From assembly GCA_017983955.1 (NCBI GenBank), contig JAGOAJ010000017.1, positions 1-63,487 of the forward strand: DNA of 63,487 bases. The letters are read 5' to 3'. Every line of letters starts with the position of its first letter. Within the stretch, counting starts at the first letter, position 1. Below are positions 16,433 through 26,557 of the stretch, one piece after another. The DNA comes from Burkholderiaceae bacterium (GTDB lineage: Bacteria > Pseudomonadota > Gammaproteobacteria > Burkholderiales > Burkholderiaceae_B). A program made the translations under genes and the position numbers. A model generated the notes under the pieces. The model saw nothing but the letters and a program-made list of their open reading frames with translations. It ran no database searches and was not told the origin of the DNA.

Positions 16433-16735
16433 ATTCAGGCGATCTATGTAAGGGTGAATAGGGTTAAAGGGTAATCACTAATGGTTACCCGCAGCAAGCA
16501 TAGCAGTACTGGGCCAATTTGTGGCGTAGGTGGGCGTAATAGCTGACATACCCAGGCTTGCCGTCATGACATTGCAAGCAAAGGTTAAGTTTGGTGTAAG
16601 AATATGCAAACCCGTGGAATACGCGTCACTTGGGCGCGTGGGGCCGCTTACACTATAGGCTGATCCAGCCAGGCATGTTTACTGCTGCCGTAGTTGCAGA
16701 CAGTATGCCACGCATGGCTGGGTATAGCTTAGGCC
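16433..16735. other. Intergenic region between metG and a small membrane protein gene
   Basis: No gene seen in 303 bp. It must hold the metG promoter. GGGTAA and TTACCC (16469-16490) form a short inverted repeat 40 bp ahead of metG. A larger imperfect hairpin lies at 16665-16721 (CCAGCC with GGCTGG, then GGCAT with ATGCC inside), just downstream of the small membrane gene. It could end that transcript although there is no clear T-run. Confidence 0.4.
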
Positions 16736-16987
16736 CTACGGGATTTCGCGCATTTCGACGTCGGTGACGTCTTTGGTGCTAAAGGCTGATTTGGTGGTGG
16801 ACGCGGTGTGTCGACGTTGGTCCCAATAGGCTTTAACGCCAAAAGGCCTGCCTTTGACGCGCGCAACCACGTACAGTATGCCTATCGCGATAGCGGTAGA
16901 CACCATGAATATCAATGCCATGGCCATTCCGAAGATGGCTAAGGTAAAGAAAAGAAGGACGCGGATAATTTGATTAAATGTATTCAT
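16736..16987 (-). CDS. Small hypothetical membrane protein
   Basis: An 83-residue protein with one long or two short hydrophobic helices (about residues 8-48) and a basic, serine/threonine-rich tail. No family recognised. The start at 16987 (MNTFNQIIRVLLFFTLAIFG) places the helix near the N-terminus; the in-frame ATG at 17029 adds 14 residues. No good ribosome site is visible at either. It is divergent from apbC. Confidence 0.55.
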   Translation of the reverse strand: MNTFNQIIRVLLFFTLAIFGMAMALIFMVSTAIAIGILYVVARVKGRPFGVKAYWDQRRHTASTTKSAFSTKDVTDVEMREIP

Positions 16988-17076
16988 CGTAGTGTATTGA
17001 CCGCTGTGATCGTAAATAATTCCCTGCAATCCGCTATTCTTAAGACTTCGGTAACTTTTGAGGTAAGGCCCTAGCT

Positions 17077-18162
17077 ATGACCACCACTATTGACCAATTG
17101 TTTGCCGCTTTGTCCGGCGTGATCGATCCTAACACCAAGAGAAAACTGTCTGTGACGGCTAAAACTGGCGAGATCACACTGGATGGCGTCAATGTTGATA
17201 TTACTGTACCTCTGGGTTACCCGTCGCACAATGCTCAACAAGAATTAAGTAGTCGTATCCAAGCTGCCATGCAGCCTTTGGGCGTGCAGATACGTTCACT
17301 AAACTTTACCACCAAGATTATCAGCCATGCTGTGCAAAAGGGCTTGCGTACTACGCCCAATATACGCAACGTGATTGCAGTTGCCTCTGGCAAGGGCGGT
17401 GTTGGTAAAAGTACCACATCGGTCAACTTGGCCTTGGCGCTGCATGGGTTAGGCGCCAGGGTGGGCTTGCTGGATGCCGATATCTACGGGCCCAGCGTGC
17501 CTATTATGATGGGTTTATCGGGCAAGCCCAAAAGCCTGGATGGCAAAAGCATGGAGCCCCTGACGGCTTATGGCTTGCAAACCAACTCCATCGGTTTTTT
17601 GCTGGAAGAAGACTCTCCCGCCATTTGGCGTGGTCCTATGGTGACCCAGGCCCTGCAACAGTTGCTGACTCAAACCAATTGGGATGATTTGGACTACCTG
17701 ATCGTGGACATGCCTCCGGGTACAGGCGATATCGCCCTGACCATGGCCCAGAAGGTACCCCTGACGGGCGCGGTCATTGTCACCACGCCCCAGGATATGG
17801 CGCTGGCCGATGCGCGCCGCGGACTACGCATGTTCCAAAAAGTGGATGTGCCGGTGTTGGGCATCATAGAAAACATGTCTATGCATATCTGTTCGAATTG
17901 CGGCCATGCGGAAGCCATTTTTGGTCAGCATGGCGGTCGCGATATGGCGACGGAATTTAATCTGCCTTGGCTGGGGGCTTTGCCTTTGCAACTTAGCATC
18001 CGGACTCAGACTGACGCTGGTACGCCTAGCGTTATCGCTGAACCCGATGGTCAGGTCGCCGCCATTTATCGTGATATTGCTTTGCAACTGGCGGCCCATG
18101 TGGCAACGTTGCCGGCGGATATGTCGGCGTTTACGCCTACGGTTGTTGCTCGTAAGGTTTAA
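17077..18162 (+). CDS. apbC: Iron-sulfur cluster carrier ApbC/Mrp (NBP35-type ATPase)
   Basis: A 361-residue P-loop ATPase that carries and delivers Fe-S clusters. The N-terminal about 90 residues form a MIP18/DUF59 domain. The deviant Walker A GKGGVGKSTTSVNLALAL lies near residue 108, and the cluster-binding CxxC pair is in CSNCGHAEAIFG near residue 271. Length is normal. It starts a same-strand run with tamA and tamB only a few bases downstream, a neighbourhood with no obvious functional link. Confidence 0.95.
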   Translation: MTTTIDQLFAALSGVIDPNTKRKLSVTAKTGEITLDGVNVDITVPLGYPSHNAQQELSSRIQAAMQPLGVQIRSLNFTTKIISHAVQKGLRTTPNIRNVIAVASGKGGVGKSTTSVNLALALHGLGARVGLLDADIYGPSVPIMMGLSGKPKSLDGKSMEPLTAYGLQTNSIGFLLEEDSPAIWRGPMVTQALQQLLTQTNWDDLDYLIVDMPPGTGDIALTMAQKVPLTGAVIVTTPQDMALADARRGLRMFQKVDVPVLGIIENMSMHICSNCGHAEAIFGQHGGRDMATEFNLPWLGALPLQLSIRTQTDAGTPSVIAEPDGQVAAIYRDIALQLAAHVATLPADMSAFTPTVVARKV

Positions 18163-18166
18163 TTCT

Positions 18167-20014
18167 ATGCCGTTGGGTGTCGCAGGCTGGTTCCTGATGC
18201 TGGTGTTGTCTACGTACGCTGCAATGACGACGGCTGCGCCAGCAGTGGACCAGCCGGACACAAGCGATACGGCAGATGCTGAAAGTACGCCCCAGCCAGC
18301 GTCACGCCCCGAGGTGATTATTGATCCCGGTGGCGTGCCGCCTAAAGCGCTGGAAGCCATTAATGGGGCGGTTGAAGCAATTACCCGTTTGGCCGAAGAC
18401 CAGGACGGCGGCGAGGTCACCCGCTTGCGGCGGCGCGCTCGCGAGGCCACCATATCGGCACTGGAAACCCAGGGCTATTTCTCACCCAAAGTCACGCTGG
18501 AAGTCGGCGAGGACATAGGTGGTGAAACGTGGGACATCATCATAGAACCGCATGAACGTACGCGTATCAACAGTGTTGATATTCAGTTCAGCGGCACAAT
18601 CACGCAGCCGGAATTCGCCCCTAGACTAATAGGCTTGCGTAAAAGCTGGCCGCTGGTCCCTGACATGCCGTTTATCAACAGCACTTGGCACGATGCCAAA
18701 GCTAGCTTGCTGGACGAGGTCAGTCGCAAGAATTTTTACTTTGCGCGTTATCGCAGCACCCAGGCCACCATACTGGCGGACGAAGCCATTGCCGACCTAG
18801 CGGTTAGCGTGGACAGCGGGCCGCGCGTGCGCCTAGGCGACATGACGGTCACGGGTTTGCGTCGGGTACCTGAAAAATTAATCAACAAGTACGTGCAATA
18901 CACGCCAGGCGACTCCTATGATCAGGATCAGTTGGACGAGTGGCAGCAGGCCTTGCAGTCCACTTCGTTTTTTCGCGGCGCCTTTGTTACGCTTAGCGAG
19001 GATGACGCCGGCAAGGTGGTGCTGCCTAATGGCGATGTACAAATGCCTGTGCATGTGCGGGTGTCTGAAGCACCGGCCCGAACGGCATCCGCGTCGCTGG
19101 GGGTGGACAGCGATCACGGCGTTCGGGTAGAGGGCATCTATAGACAGAACGTGGTGCTGGGTCAGCCTGTGTCGATAGAAACTGGCGTGGGGCTGGACAG
19201 AAAACGCCAGCGCGCCTTTTTTGATGTGCATTTGCCACCGACCAGCAACGGCTACAAGGACAGCGTCGGCGTGTTGGCTAACCATTCCGACATCGAAGGC
19301 CTGGACAACACGCGCTATGGCTTGGGTTGGAAGCGTAAGCAGGAACGCAAGGGGGCAGGCGACAGCAGGGTCGAGTACGAAACCCAGTGGGGCCTGGTGG
19401 CGGCTCACGATAGAACCCGCATCGAAGGGGCCGAGGGCTTTAGCGTTCCTACCTTGGTTGGAACCTGGCAGTGGTTGCGGCGCGACGTGGACAGCAAATA
19501 CGATCCCCGCGAAGGCTATTTGTTTGATCTGGGCTTGGGCGCTGGAGTGACCATGGACAAAGGCGAGCCCTTCTATAGGGCGGGACTGCGCGCCCAGACT
19601 TGGTGGCCTATAGGCAAATACGATGTCTTAACCCTACGCGGCGAGGTCGGCAAGGTCTGGTCCAACACTGAACGCTTGCCTGCGGATTTTGGCTATCGCA
19701 CCGGGGGCGCGCGCTCCATACGTGGCTATCGCTACCAAAGCATAGGCCGTTCGCGTGGCGACGCCATTATTGGCGCACCGGCGCTAGCCGTGGCCAGTGT
19801 TGAATACACGCATTACTTCACCCCTCAGTACGGCATGAATGTGTTTGTTGATGTGGGCGATGCTGCTGATTCCTTTGGGCAGATGAAGCTGCACTGGGGC
19901 TACGGGATAGGGGCTGCCGTGCGCACGCCTGCAGGGCCGTTTTTTGTGGATGTTGCCTGGGGCCAGCAAGACAAGCGTCTGCGCCTGCATTTTTCATTAG
20001 GGATCGCGTTTTGA
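18167..20014 (+). CDS. tamA: TamA, outer-membrane translocation/assembly protein
   Basis: A 615-residue BamA-superfamily protein. A signal peptide is followed by POTRA domains (about residues 95-320) and a 16-strand barrel at the C-terminus, with late motifs GYRYQSIGRSRGDAIIGAPA and a C-terminal Phe (LRLHFSLGIAF). With TamB it forms the TAM complex that helps insert autotransporters and other outer-membrane proteins. The ATG at 18167 lies 4 bp after the apbC stop. The frame stays open upstream inside apbC, but the signal peptide fixes the start here. The stop overlaps the tamB start. Confidence 0.92.
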   Translation: MPLGVAGWFLMLVLSTYAAMTTAAPAVDQPDTSDTADAESTPQPASRPEVIIDPGGVPPKALEAINGAVEAITRLAEDQDGGEVTRLRRRAREATISALETQGYFSPKVTLEVGEDIGGETWDIIIEPHERTRINSVDIQFSGTITQPEFAPRLIGLRKSWPLVPDMPFINSTWHDAKASLLDEVSRKNFYFARYRSTQATILADEAIADLAVSVDSGPRVRLGDMTVTGLRRVPEKLINKYVQYTPGDSYDQDQLDEWQQALQSTSFFRGAFVTLSEDDAGKVVLPNGDVQMPVHVRVSEAPARTASASLGVDSDHGVRVEGIYRQNVVLGQPVSIETGVGLDRKRQRAFFDVHLPPTSNGYKDSVGVLANHSDIEGLDNTRYGLGWKRKQERKGAGDSRVEYETQWGLVAAHDRTRIEGAEGFSVPTLVGTWQWLRRDVDSKYDPREGYLFDLGLGAGVTMDKGEPFYRAGLRAQTWWPIGKYDVLTLRGEVGKVWSNTERLPADFGYRTGGARSIRGYRYQSIGRSRGDAIIGAPALAVASVEYTHYFTPQYGMNVFVDVGDAADSFGQMKLHWGYGIGAAVRTPAGPFFVDVAWGQQDKRLRLHFSLGIAF

Positions 20015-23000
20015 GGATAATCAAAGCCTGGCTGCGGACCCTGCTGGTTTGGGTGGGGCCGTTCTTGGTCCTGCTGTTGCTGATTACTGCTGGTTTTTTG
20101 TACTGGGTGATCACGACCGCGCCGGGCACGCGCTGGGCGCTGGTGACAGCAGTGCAGCAGTTCGATGGGCAAATCAAAGGGGTGGACGGCACGCTGTGGA
20201 GCGGCATACAGGTGGAGTCCCTGGATGTCACCGTGCCCTCGGTCAGCATACAGGCCAACCAGCTGCATTTGCAGTTCAGTTGGCGGGAACTCCTGGAGCG
20301 CCGCCTGCATGTGCAGGATGTATCGGCGGACAGCTTGCAGTTAGATCTGATCAGCACGCCCGATACGACCCCTGCACAGCCTTTTTCTATGCCTGAGTTG
20401 CCGGTGTATATCGCCGTGGACCGCTTGGCTGTGGGGGAACTGGCGATCCGTCAGGATGGCGAGCCCTTGCCTGTCAGCATCAAACAGGCGTCGCTGGCTT
20501 TGGCCTTGAATAATGCGGGTGGTCAGTTGGTGGTGCAAAGACTGACATTGGAAAATTCGGAAGTCCGCCTAGGGCTGGAAGGTGATCTTAAAGCGCTGGA
20601 TCTGGATCAGCCCTGGCCATTTGAGGCCGCCTTTACCCTAAGCGCACAGGCGCTGACCCAGGATTCGCCATTATGTGCTCGCCATTACTTGGCGACCTTG
20701 CCGGTGGCTGGGTCAGTAAGTACTACGGCAGCTGCCGGCCCTATAGCGGTTACCAAAGATGGGCCTGTCGCATCAGCGAAGCAAGGGGTGGGGGTTCCAC
20801 CTGTAGCTCCTATTATGTGCCGGGTGGATATAGACGCCAAAGCCAGCGGTTCTATGGATATGCTGACGGTCTCGCTTAAAGGCCAGGGTCAGGACATGAC
20901 GCTGGATGCCGACGCGAAGGTCACCTTGAACAGCGGCTTTCCTGTACAAGAGGCCCATATTGCCCTGCGTTTGCCGGATGGGTCCCAGCTTAATAGCCAG
21001 GTTCAGCACGAAGCGCTGCAAGTCGATGAGCAGACCCAGGACAGGGTATATGGTTGGCTTAGCAGTCAGAAGTTGGACGTGGGGCAGTTGGCCGGGTCTG
21101 TGATCCCACCAGCAGTCATTTCAGCGCGTGTGGATTTCGACCTGCGCTTGCGCAATCTGATGGATATTTTGTCGGCTGATCTGAATTTGGTCCTGGAGCC
21201 TGACAGTCGCTGGAATAAACAGCCGCTGGCAGGTTCCTTGAAGGCTGGCGTGGTGCAAGCACCGTCTGCATCGGTATCCACTACAGCCGCTGCTGCAGAT
21301 CAGGCTGTGACCGCTGACCAGGCTCCTACATGGGAAACCTTGCAGATATCGGCGCTGGATATGGATCTGACTTTGGGCAAGAACCATATCAAGGCGCAGG
21401 GGTCGCTGGGCAGTGGTGACAGCAAGCTGGCTTTGGACGTGCTGGCGCCGCATTTGGCAGCATTTTGGCCGGAACTGCCTGGCGGCGTCACCTTGAAAGG
21501 GGATGTGCAGGGTTCGATACCGCGTCACCGGCTGGATCTAAACGCCCGTTATACGCCCGAAGCCAGCACGTCTGACCAAGTGGGGACGGCGCCAGTTGAA
21601 GCTAAGGTGGTTCTTCAGGGTGGCTGGGGTCCTGGCACAGCCCCGAATGACGCGCTGATAGGCTGGCGCGGTAGCCTGGAAAGCCTTAAGGCTGACCATG
21701 CTGGCCTGGGTTTGGTGTCGGCCGCGCCCACACCGCTTAGCTTCGTACCCGATGCCGTGGCGCCCGCCTGGCAGTGGCAGGTAGGCAAGGCAGAGCTGAC
21801 GGCTTCATTGTCACAGCGTCCTGTGGTTACGCTTAGCCACCAGATGTCGCACGGCGGCGCAGGACGTTGGGAAACTCGTGGCGCCATTGACAAGTTGGCC
21901 GTATCCCGGCGCTTGATCGAGGATATCCAGAAGAAATTTAATGTACAGGCCGTACAGAAAGCGGATCGTGGTGGCGTCAAAGTACGCCAGCAACAGGCCA
22001 ATGAAAACTTGGAAATTGTGTTTGCCGCCGATTGGGATCTGCAATTTAATCAGGCCTTGCAAGGCAAGGTGCATTTCAAGCGTTTGTCGGGCGATGTCAT
22101 TATTCCTGCCCAGCCGCCAGTACCGCTGGGCCTGCAAGATTTGACGCTGGATCTGGATATACGCAAGACTGCCGCCACCAGCAGTACGGTGGATGCGACG
22201 CTGCTGGTGCAAACCCAAAAAATGGGTAAGGTGTCGGCGACCGCCACCACTTTGCTGCACGCCACGTCGGGCGGTGGCCTGTACCTTGAACCCAAGGACA
22301 TTAAAACAGTCAAGATCAATGCAGCCATTGAAGACCTGGGCTGGACCAGTCTTTTTCTGGATGACGCCATGGAGCTGGGCGGCGCGATCCAGGCAGATGT
22401 GCAATTGCAAAGTCGGGCAGACAACCGCTGGACCAGCAGCGGCACCATCACAGGGCAGGGCATTAAGGTTCTGCGTATAGACGATGGCGTGCGACTGTTG
22501 GACGGTACGCTGGAGGCGCGCCTGGATGATGAACGGCTGATCCTGGAACGCTTATATTTCCCGGCCCGTTTGCGTGCTGTGCCCAAGGAATGGCGTACGG
22601 CGGAATGGGTCAGCACCAATCCAGATGCCAAGGACGGTGGCCTTACCCTGACAGGCGTATGGAATATCTTTGATTCTGCCGGCCAAGTGGCTGTGGATTT
22701 ATACCGTTACCCCATCTTGCAGCGCGCCGATCGCTATGCCATGGTCAGCGGCAAGATCAATCTGGACGCTGCCTTGCCGGCCATCAACATTACTGGCGGC
22801 ATAGTGGCCGATGCAGGCTGGTTTGACCTGGATATGTTGGGCGGTATCCCTACCGTAGATAGCGATGTAGTGGTCATACGCGCAGGTGACGAACAGCAAG
22901 CGCCCAGAGTCCCCATGGATATTTCCATGGACCTGGAGGTGGATCTGGGAACACGCTTTTACCTAACCGGCTATGGTGTCAACTCGGGTCTGGTGGGTAA

Positions 23001-23670
23001 GATGCGCGTTATCATGCAGAACGACAAGCTGACGGGCATAGGGGCTTTGCGCACCCGTGGCGGCGCTATCGAAGCCTATGGCCAGCGCTTGCAATTGCGC
23101 AGGGGGCTAATCACCTTCCAAGGCGACATCACCAGTCCTATATTGGATATCGAGGCCTTGCGCACGGGACTTGCTGTCGAAGCGGGTGTTAAGGTAGGGG
23201 GCAATGCCAAACGGCCACGTATCGACCTTGTGTCTTATCCCGACGTCAGCGAAATTGAAAAGCTATCCTGGTTATTGTTAGGGCATGGCCCAGACGATTC
23301 AGGTGGCGACGTTGCGTTGTTGTTATCTGTGGGCTCATCTTTCCTGGGCACGGGCGAACCGTTTTATCGCAAATTTGGTATAGACGAGGTCAGCATGCGC
23401 TCTGGCGAACTGGGCAGCGCGGGCAGCATATTGCCTGTGGAAAGCGTGGTCAGCGGACTGGATAGCGGCACCAGCGACATAGAACGCAGGTTTATTGTGG
23501 TCAGCAAAGGCTTTGGTCAAAGCCTGACCCTAAGCGTCAGGCAGGCCTTGTCCGATACTGGAACGGTAGGTCACGCCAGCTATCAATTGATGCGTAATCT
23601 GACTGCAGAACTTAGCGTAGGGACAGTAAATGGCCTGGCATTGGTATATCGCTGGCTGTCCAGGGATTAA
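20011..23670 (+). CDS. tamB: TamB, inner-membrane/periplasmic TAM subunit
   Basis: A 1219-residue AsmA/TamB-type protein with an N-terminal membrane anchor (about residues 12-32), a long beta-rich periplasmic region resembling a lipid-transport groove, and the conserved C-terminal TamB domain (from about 900; LSWLLLGHGPDDSGGDVALL and later). It spans the periplasm and meets TamA. TamB-like proteins are also linked to phospholipid transport. The start is TTG at 20011, overlapping the TGA of tamA by 3 bases, so translation is probably coupled. Confidence 0.92.
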   Translation: MRIIKAWLRTLLVWVGPFLVLLLLITAGFLYWVITTAPGTRWALVTAVQQFDGQIKGVDGTLWSGIQVESLDVTVPSVSIQANQLHLQFSWRELLERRLHVQDVSADSLQLDLISTPDTTPAQPFSMPELPVYIAVDRLAVGELAIRQDGEPLPVSIKQASLALALNNAGGQLVVQRLTLENSEVRLGLEGDLKALDLDQPWPFEAAFTLSAQALTQDSPLCARHYLATLPVAGSVSTTAAAGPIAVTKDGPVASAKQGVGVPPVAPIMCRVDIDAKASGSMDMLTVSLKGQGQDMTLDADAKVTLNSGFPVQEAHIALRLPDGSQLNSQVQHEALQVDEQTQDRVYGWLSSQKLDVGQLAGSVIPPAVISARVDFDLRLRNLMDILSADLNLVLEPDSRWNKQPLAGSLKAGVVQAPSASVSTTAAAADQAVTADQAPTWETLQISALDMDLTLGKNHIKAQGSLGSGDSKLALDVLAPHLAAFWPELPGGVTLKGDVQGSIPRHRLDLNARYTPEASTSDQVGTAPVEAKVVLQGGWGPGTAPNDALIGWRGSLESLKADHAGLGLVSAAPTPLSFVPDAVAPAWQWQVGKAELTASLSQRPVVTLSHQMSHGGAGRWETRGAIDKLAVSRRLIEDIQKKFNVQAVQKADRGGVKVRQQQANENLEIVFAADWDLQFNQALQGKVHFKRLSGDVIIPAQPPVPLGLQDLTLDLDIRKTAATSSTVDATLLVQTQKMGKVSATATTLLHATSGGGLYLEPKDIKTVKINAAIEDLGWTSLFLDDAMELGGAIQADVQLQSRADNRWTSSGTITGQGIKVLRIDDGVRLLDGTLEARLDDERLILERLYFPARLRAVPKEWRTAEWVSTNPDAKDGGLTLTGVWNIFDSAGQVAVDLYRYPILQRADRYAMVSGKINLDAALPAINITGGIVADAGWFDLDMLGGIPTVDSDVVVIRAGDEQQAPRVPMDISMDLEVDLGTRFYLTGYGVNSGLVGKMRVIMQNDKLTGIGALRTRGGAIEAYGQRLQLRRGLITFQGDITSPILDIEALRTGLAVEAGVKVGGNAKRPRIDLVSYPDVSEIEKLSWLLLGHGPDDSGGDVALLLSVGSSFLGTGEPFYRKFGIDEVSMRSGELGSAGSILPVESVVSGLDSGTSDIERRFIVVSKGFGQSLTLSVRQALSDTGTVGHASYQLMRNLTAELSVGTVNGLALVYRWLSRD

Positions 23671-23711
23671 CAGGTCTAAAATACGTGCCACTGAATTAGG
23701 GGTTAAGGTTT

Positions 23712-24281
23712 ATGAGTATTAAAAGCGATCGTTGGATACGCCGCGTTTCCGAGATCGAAGGGGGTATGATAGAACCCTTCGAGCCAGGCCAGGTGCGTAT
23801 GGAGGACGGCAAGCGTATCGTCAGCTATGGCACCAGCAGCTACGGCTATGATGTGCGCTGCGCGCGCGAGTTCAAGATTTTTACCAACATCAATTCCACC
23901 ATTGTTGACCCCAAGGCGTTCGACGAAAAATCTTTTGTCGATTTCGAAGGCGACGTGTGTATTATTCCGCCCAACTCGTTTGCGCTGGCTCGCACGGTAG
24001 AGTATTTCCGTATTCCGCGCAGTGTTCTGACCATTTGTCTGGGCAAAAGCACCTATGCGCGTTGCGGAATTATTGTCAACGTGACGCCTTTGGAGCCCGA
24101 ATGGGAAGGCCACGTCACTCTGGAATTTTCCAACACTACGCCTTTACCTGCCAAAATTTACGCGGGTGAAGGGTGCGCGCAAATGTTGTTTTTTGAAAGC
24201 GACGAAATTTGCGAAACCTCGTACCGTGATCGTGGTGGTAAGTACCAAGGTCAGCAAGGCGTCACTTTGCCACGCACCTAG
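23712..24281 (+). CDS. dcd: dCTP deaminase
   Basis: A 189-residue enzyme converting dCTP to dUTP for thymidylate synthesis. [16 protein letters not shown] (near residue 38) and the active-site block [20 protein letters not shown] with the following [11 protein letters not shown] are intact. Length is typical of the trimeric monofunctional Dcd. It lies 41 bp after tamB and 13 bp before the decarboxylase gene on the same strand. Confidence 0.96.
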   Translation: MSIKSDRWIRRVSEIEGGMIEPFEPGQVRMEDGKRIVSYGTSSYGYDVRCAREFKIFTNINSTIVDPKAFDEKSFVDFEGDVCIIPPNSFALARTVEYFRIPRSVLTICLGKSTYARCGIIVNVTPLEPEWEGHVTLEFSNTTPLPAKIYAGEGCAQMLFFESDEICETSYRDRGGKYQGQQGVTLPRT

Positions 24282-24294
24282 CGGGAGCTATTGA

Positions 24295-26553
24295 ATGAAA
24301 TTTCGTTTCCCCATCGTCATCATCGATGAAGATTATCGTTCCGAGAATGCGTCGGGTTTTGGTATACGGACCCTGGCCGATGCAATTGAAGCCGAGGGGG
24401 TCGAGGTGCTGGGTGTCACCAGTTACGGCGATCTCAGTTCCTTTGCACAACAGCAAAGCCGGGCCAGTGCCTTTATTTTGTCCATAGACGACGAGGAATT
24501 CGACGTTGATTCGCCGGAAGATGTGGCGCACGTCATCAAGAATTTGCGCGCTTTCATCGGCGAGTTGCGGTTTCGCAACGAAGACATTCCGATTTACATC
24601 TATGGTGAAACACGTACTTCACAGCATATCCCCAACGATATCCTGCGTGAATTGCATGGCTTTATTCACATGTTTGAAGACACGCCCGAATTCGTGGCGC
24701 GTCATATTATTCGCGAAGCACGTTCCTACCTGGACGGGCTGGCGCCGCCGTTTTTCCGCGAGTTGGTCAAGTATGCGTCGGAAGGGTCTTATTCCTGGCA
24801 CTGCCCGGGGCATTCTGGGGGCGTAGCCTTCTTGAAAAGCCCGGTGGGTCAGATGTTTCACCAGTTTTTTGGTGAGAACATGCTGCGTGCCGACGTGTGC
24901 AACGCCGTGGACGAATTGGGCCAGTTGCTGGACCATACCGGCCCCATTGCCGAATCCGAACTGAATGCCGCACGTATTTTTCACGCCGACCATTGTTTCT
25001 TTGTGACCAATGGCACATCTACGTCGAATAAAATTGTTTGGCATGCCAACGTGGCGTCTGATGACGTGGTTGTGGTCGATCGCAACTGCCACAAATCCAT
25101 ATTGCACGCCATCACCATGACGGGCGCGATCCCGGTATTTTTGCGTCCTACGCGTAATCACCTGGGTATCATAGGCCCCATTCCGCTGGAAGAATTCGAC
25201 CCGGAAAACATACGCCGGAAAATTGAAGCTAACCCGTTTGCGCGCAACGCCAAGAACAAAAAGCCACGCATACTGACCTTGACCCAAAGCACCTATGACG
25301 GTGTTATTTACAACGTGGAAATGATCAAGGAAGTGCTGGGTTCAGAAATAGACACCCTGCACTTTGACGAGGCCTGGTTGCCACATGCATCGTTTCACGA
25401 GTTCTACAAAGACATGCACGCCATAGGCGAGGGCAGGCCACGCAGCACGGATGCCATGGTGTTCGCCACGCACTCCACCCACAAACTGCTGGCGGGCTTG
25501 TCGCAGGCTTCGCAAATTACGGTGCAGGATTCGGAAACCCGCAAGCTGGACCGCAATGTGTTCAACGAAGCCTATCTGATGCATACCTCCACCTCGCCCC
25601 AGTACGCGATTATTGCGTCCTGCGATGTGGCTGCGGCCATGATGGAGCCGCCCGGCGGCACCGCCCTGGTCGAGGAAAGCATCTCCGAGGCCATGGACTT
25701 TCGCCGCGCCATGCGCAAGGTCGAGTCCGAATTCGGCAAGAACGACTGGTGGTTCAAGGTCTGGGGGCCTAACCGCCTGGTGTCCGATGGCATAGGCCAG
25801 CGCGACGACTGGATACTGGAGTCCGGCGACGAATGGCATGGCTTTGGCGATTTGGCCGAAGGCTTCAATATGCTGGACCCCATCAAGGCGACGGTGGTTA
25901 CCCCTGGCCTGGATATGTCGGGTACCTTTGCCGAAACCGGTATACCGGCGGCCTTGGTGTCTAAGTATTTGGCCGAACACGGTATCGTCATCGAAAAGAC
26001 TGGCTTGTATTCTTTCTTTATTCTGTTCACCATAGGCATTACCAAAGGCCGCTGGAATACGCTGGTAACGGCACTGCAACAGTTCAAGGACGACTACGAC
26101 CGCAACCAGCCCATGTGGCGGATACTGCCGGATTTCTGCAAAATCCATAAGCGCTACGAAAAAATGGGCTTGCGCGATCTGTGTCAGCAAATTCATGCCT
26201 CTTATCGTAAATACGATTTGGCGCGCTTGACGACGGAAGTCTATCTAAGCGACATGGTGCCTGCCATGAAGCCATCTGACGCCTACGCCAAGATGGCCCA
26301 CCGCGAGACCGAACGTGTTGGGATAGACGAGCTGGAAGGTCGGGTCACCGGGGTCTTGTTAACGCCTTACCCGCCCGGCATACCCTTGCTGATTCCAGGC
26401 GAACGCTTTAACCAGCGCATCGTTCATTACCTGCAGTTTGCTCGTGAGTTCAATGCCAATTTCCCTGGCTTTGAAACCTATGTGCATGGCTTGGCGCAGG
26501 AAACCCTGGACGATGACAGCAGCCGCTACTACGTTGACTGCATCAAAGAATAA
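24295..26553 (+). CDS. Orn/Lys/Arg decarboxylase (large PLP, fold III class)
   Basis: A 752-residue PLP enzyme of the bacterial arginine/lysine/ornithine decarboxylase family (about 715-755 residues). An N-terminal response-regulator-like wing domain (IVIIDEDYRSENASGFGIRT) precedes the PLP domain with WHCPGHSGGVAF, DEAWLPHASFH and the Schiff-base lysine in THSTHKLLAGLSQ. The product is a polyamine (agmatine, cadaverine or putrescine); the substrate cannot be set by eye. It overlaps nothing, but the next gene starts within a few bases of its stop. Confidence 0.9.
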   Translation: MKFRFPIVIIDEDYRSENASGFGIRTLADAIEAEGVEVLGVTSYGDLSSFAQQQSRASAFILSIDDEEFDVDSPEDVAHVIKNLRAFIGELRFRNEDIPIYIYGETRTSQHIPNDILRELHGFIHMFEDTPEFVARHIIREARSYLDGLAPPFFRELVKYASEGSYSWHCPGHSGGVAFLKSPVGQMFHQFFGENMLRADVCNAVDELGQLLDHTGPIAESELNAARIFHADHCFFVTNGTSTSNKIVWHANVASDDVVVVDRNCHKSILHAITMTGAIPVFLRPTRNHLGIIGPIPLEEFDPENIRRKIEANPFARNAKNKKPRILTLTQSTYDGVIYNVEMIKEVLGSEIDTLHFDEAWLPHASFHEFYKDMHAIGEGRPRSTDAMVFATHSTHKLLAGLSQASQITVQDSETRKLDRNVFNEAYLMHTSTSPQYAIIASCDVAAAMMEPPGGTALVEESISEAMDFRRAMRKVESEFGKNDWWFKVWGPNRLVSDGIGQRDDWILESGDEWHGFGDLAEGFNMLDPIKATVVTPGLDMSGTFAETGIPAALVSKYLAEHGIVIEKTGLYSFFILFTIGITKGRWNTLVTALQQFKDDYDRNQPMWRILPDFCKIHKRYEKMGLRDLCQQIHASYRKYDLARLTTEVYLSDMVPAMKPSDAYAKMAHRETERVGIDELEGRVTGVLLTPYPPGIPLLIPGERFNQRIVHYLQFAREFNANFPGFETYVHGLAQETLDDDSSRYYVDCIKE

Positions 26554-26557
26554 AACA

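Noticed and set aside
17906-18166. Upstream in-frame extension of tamA inside apbC
   Set aside because: The frame is open by chance. The signal peptide and family N-terminus fit the ATG at 18167, just after the apbC stop.
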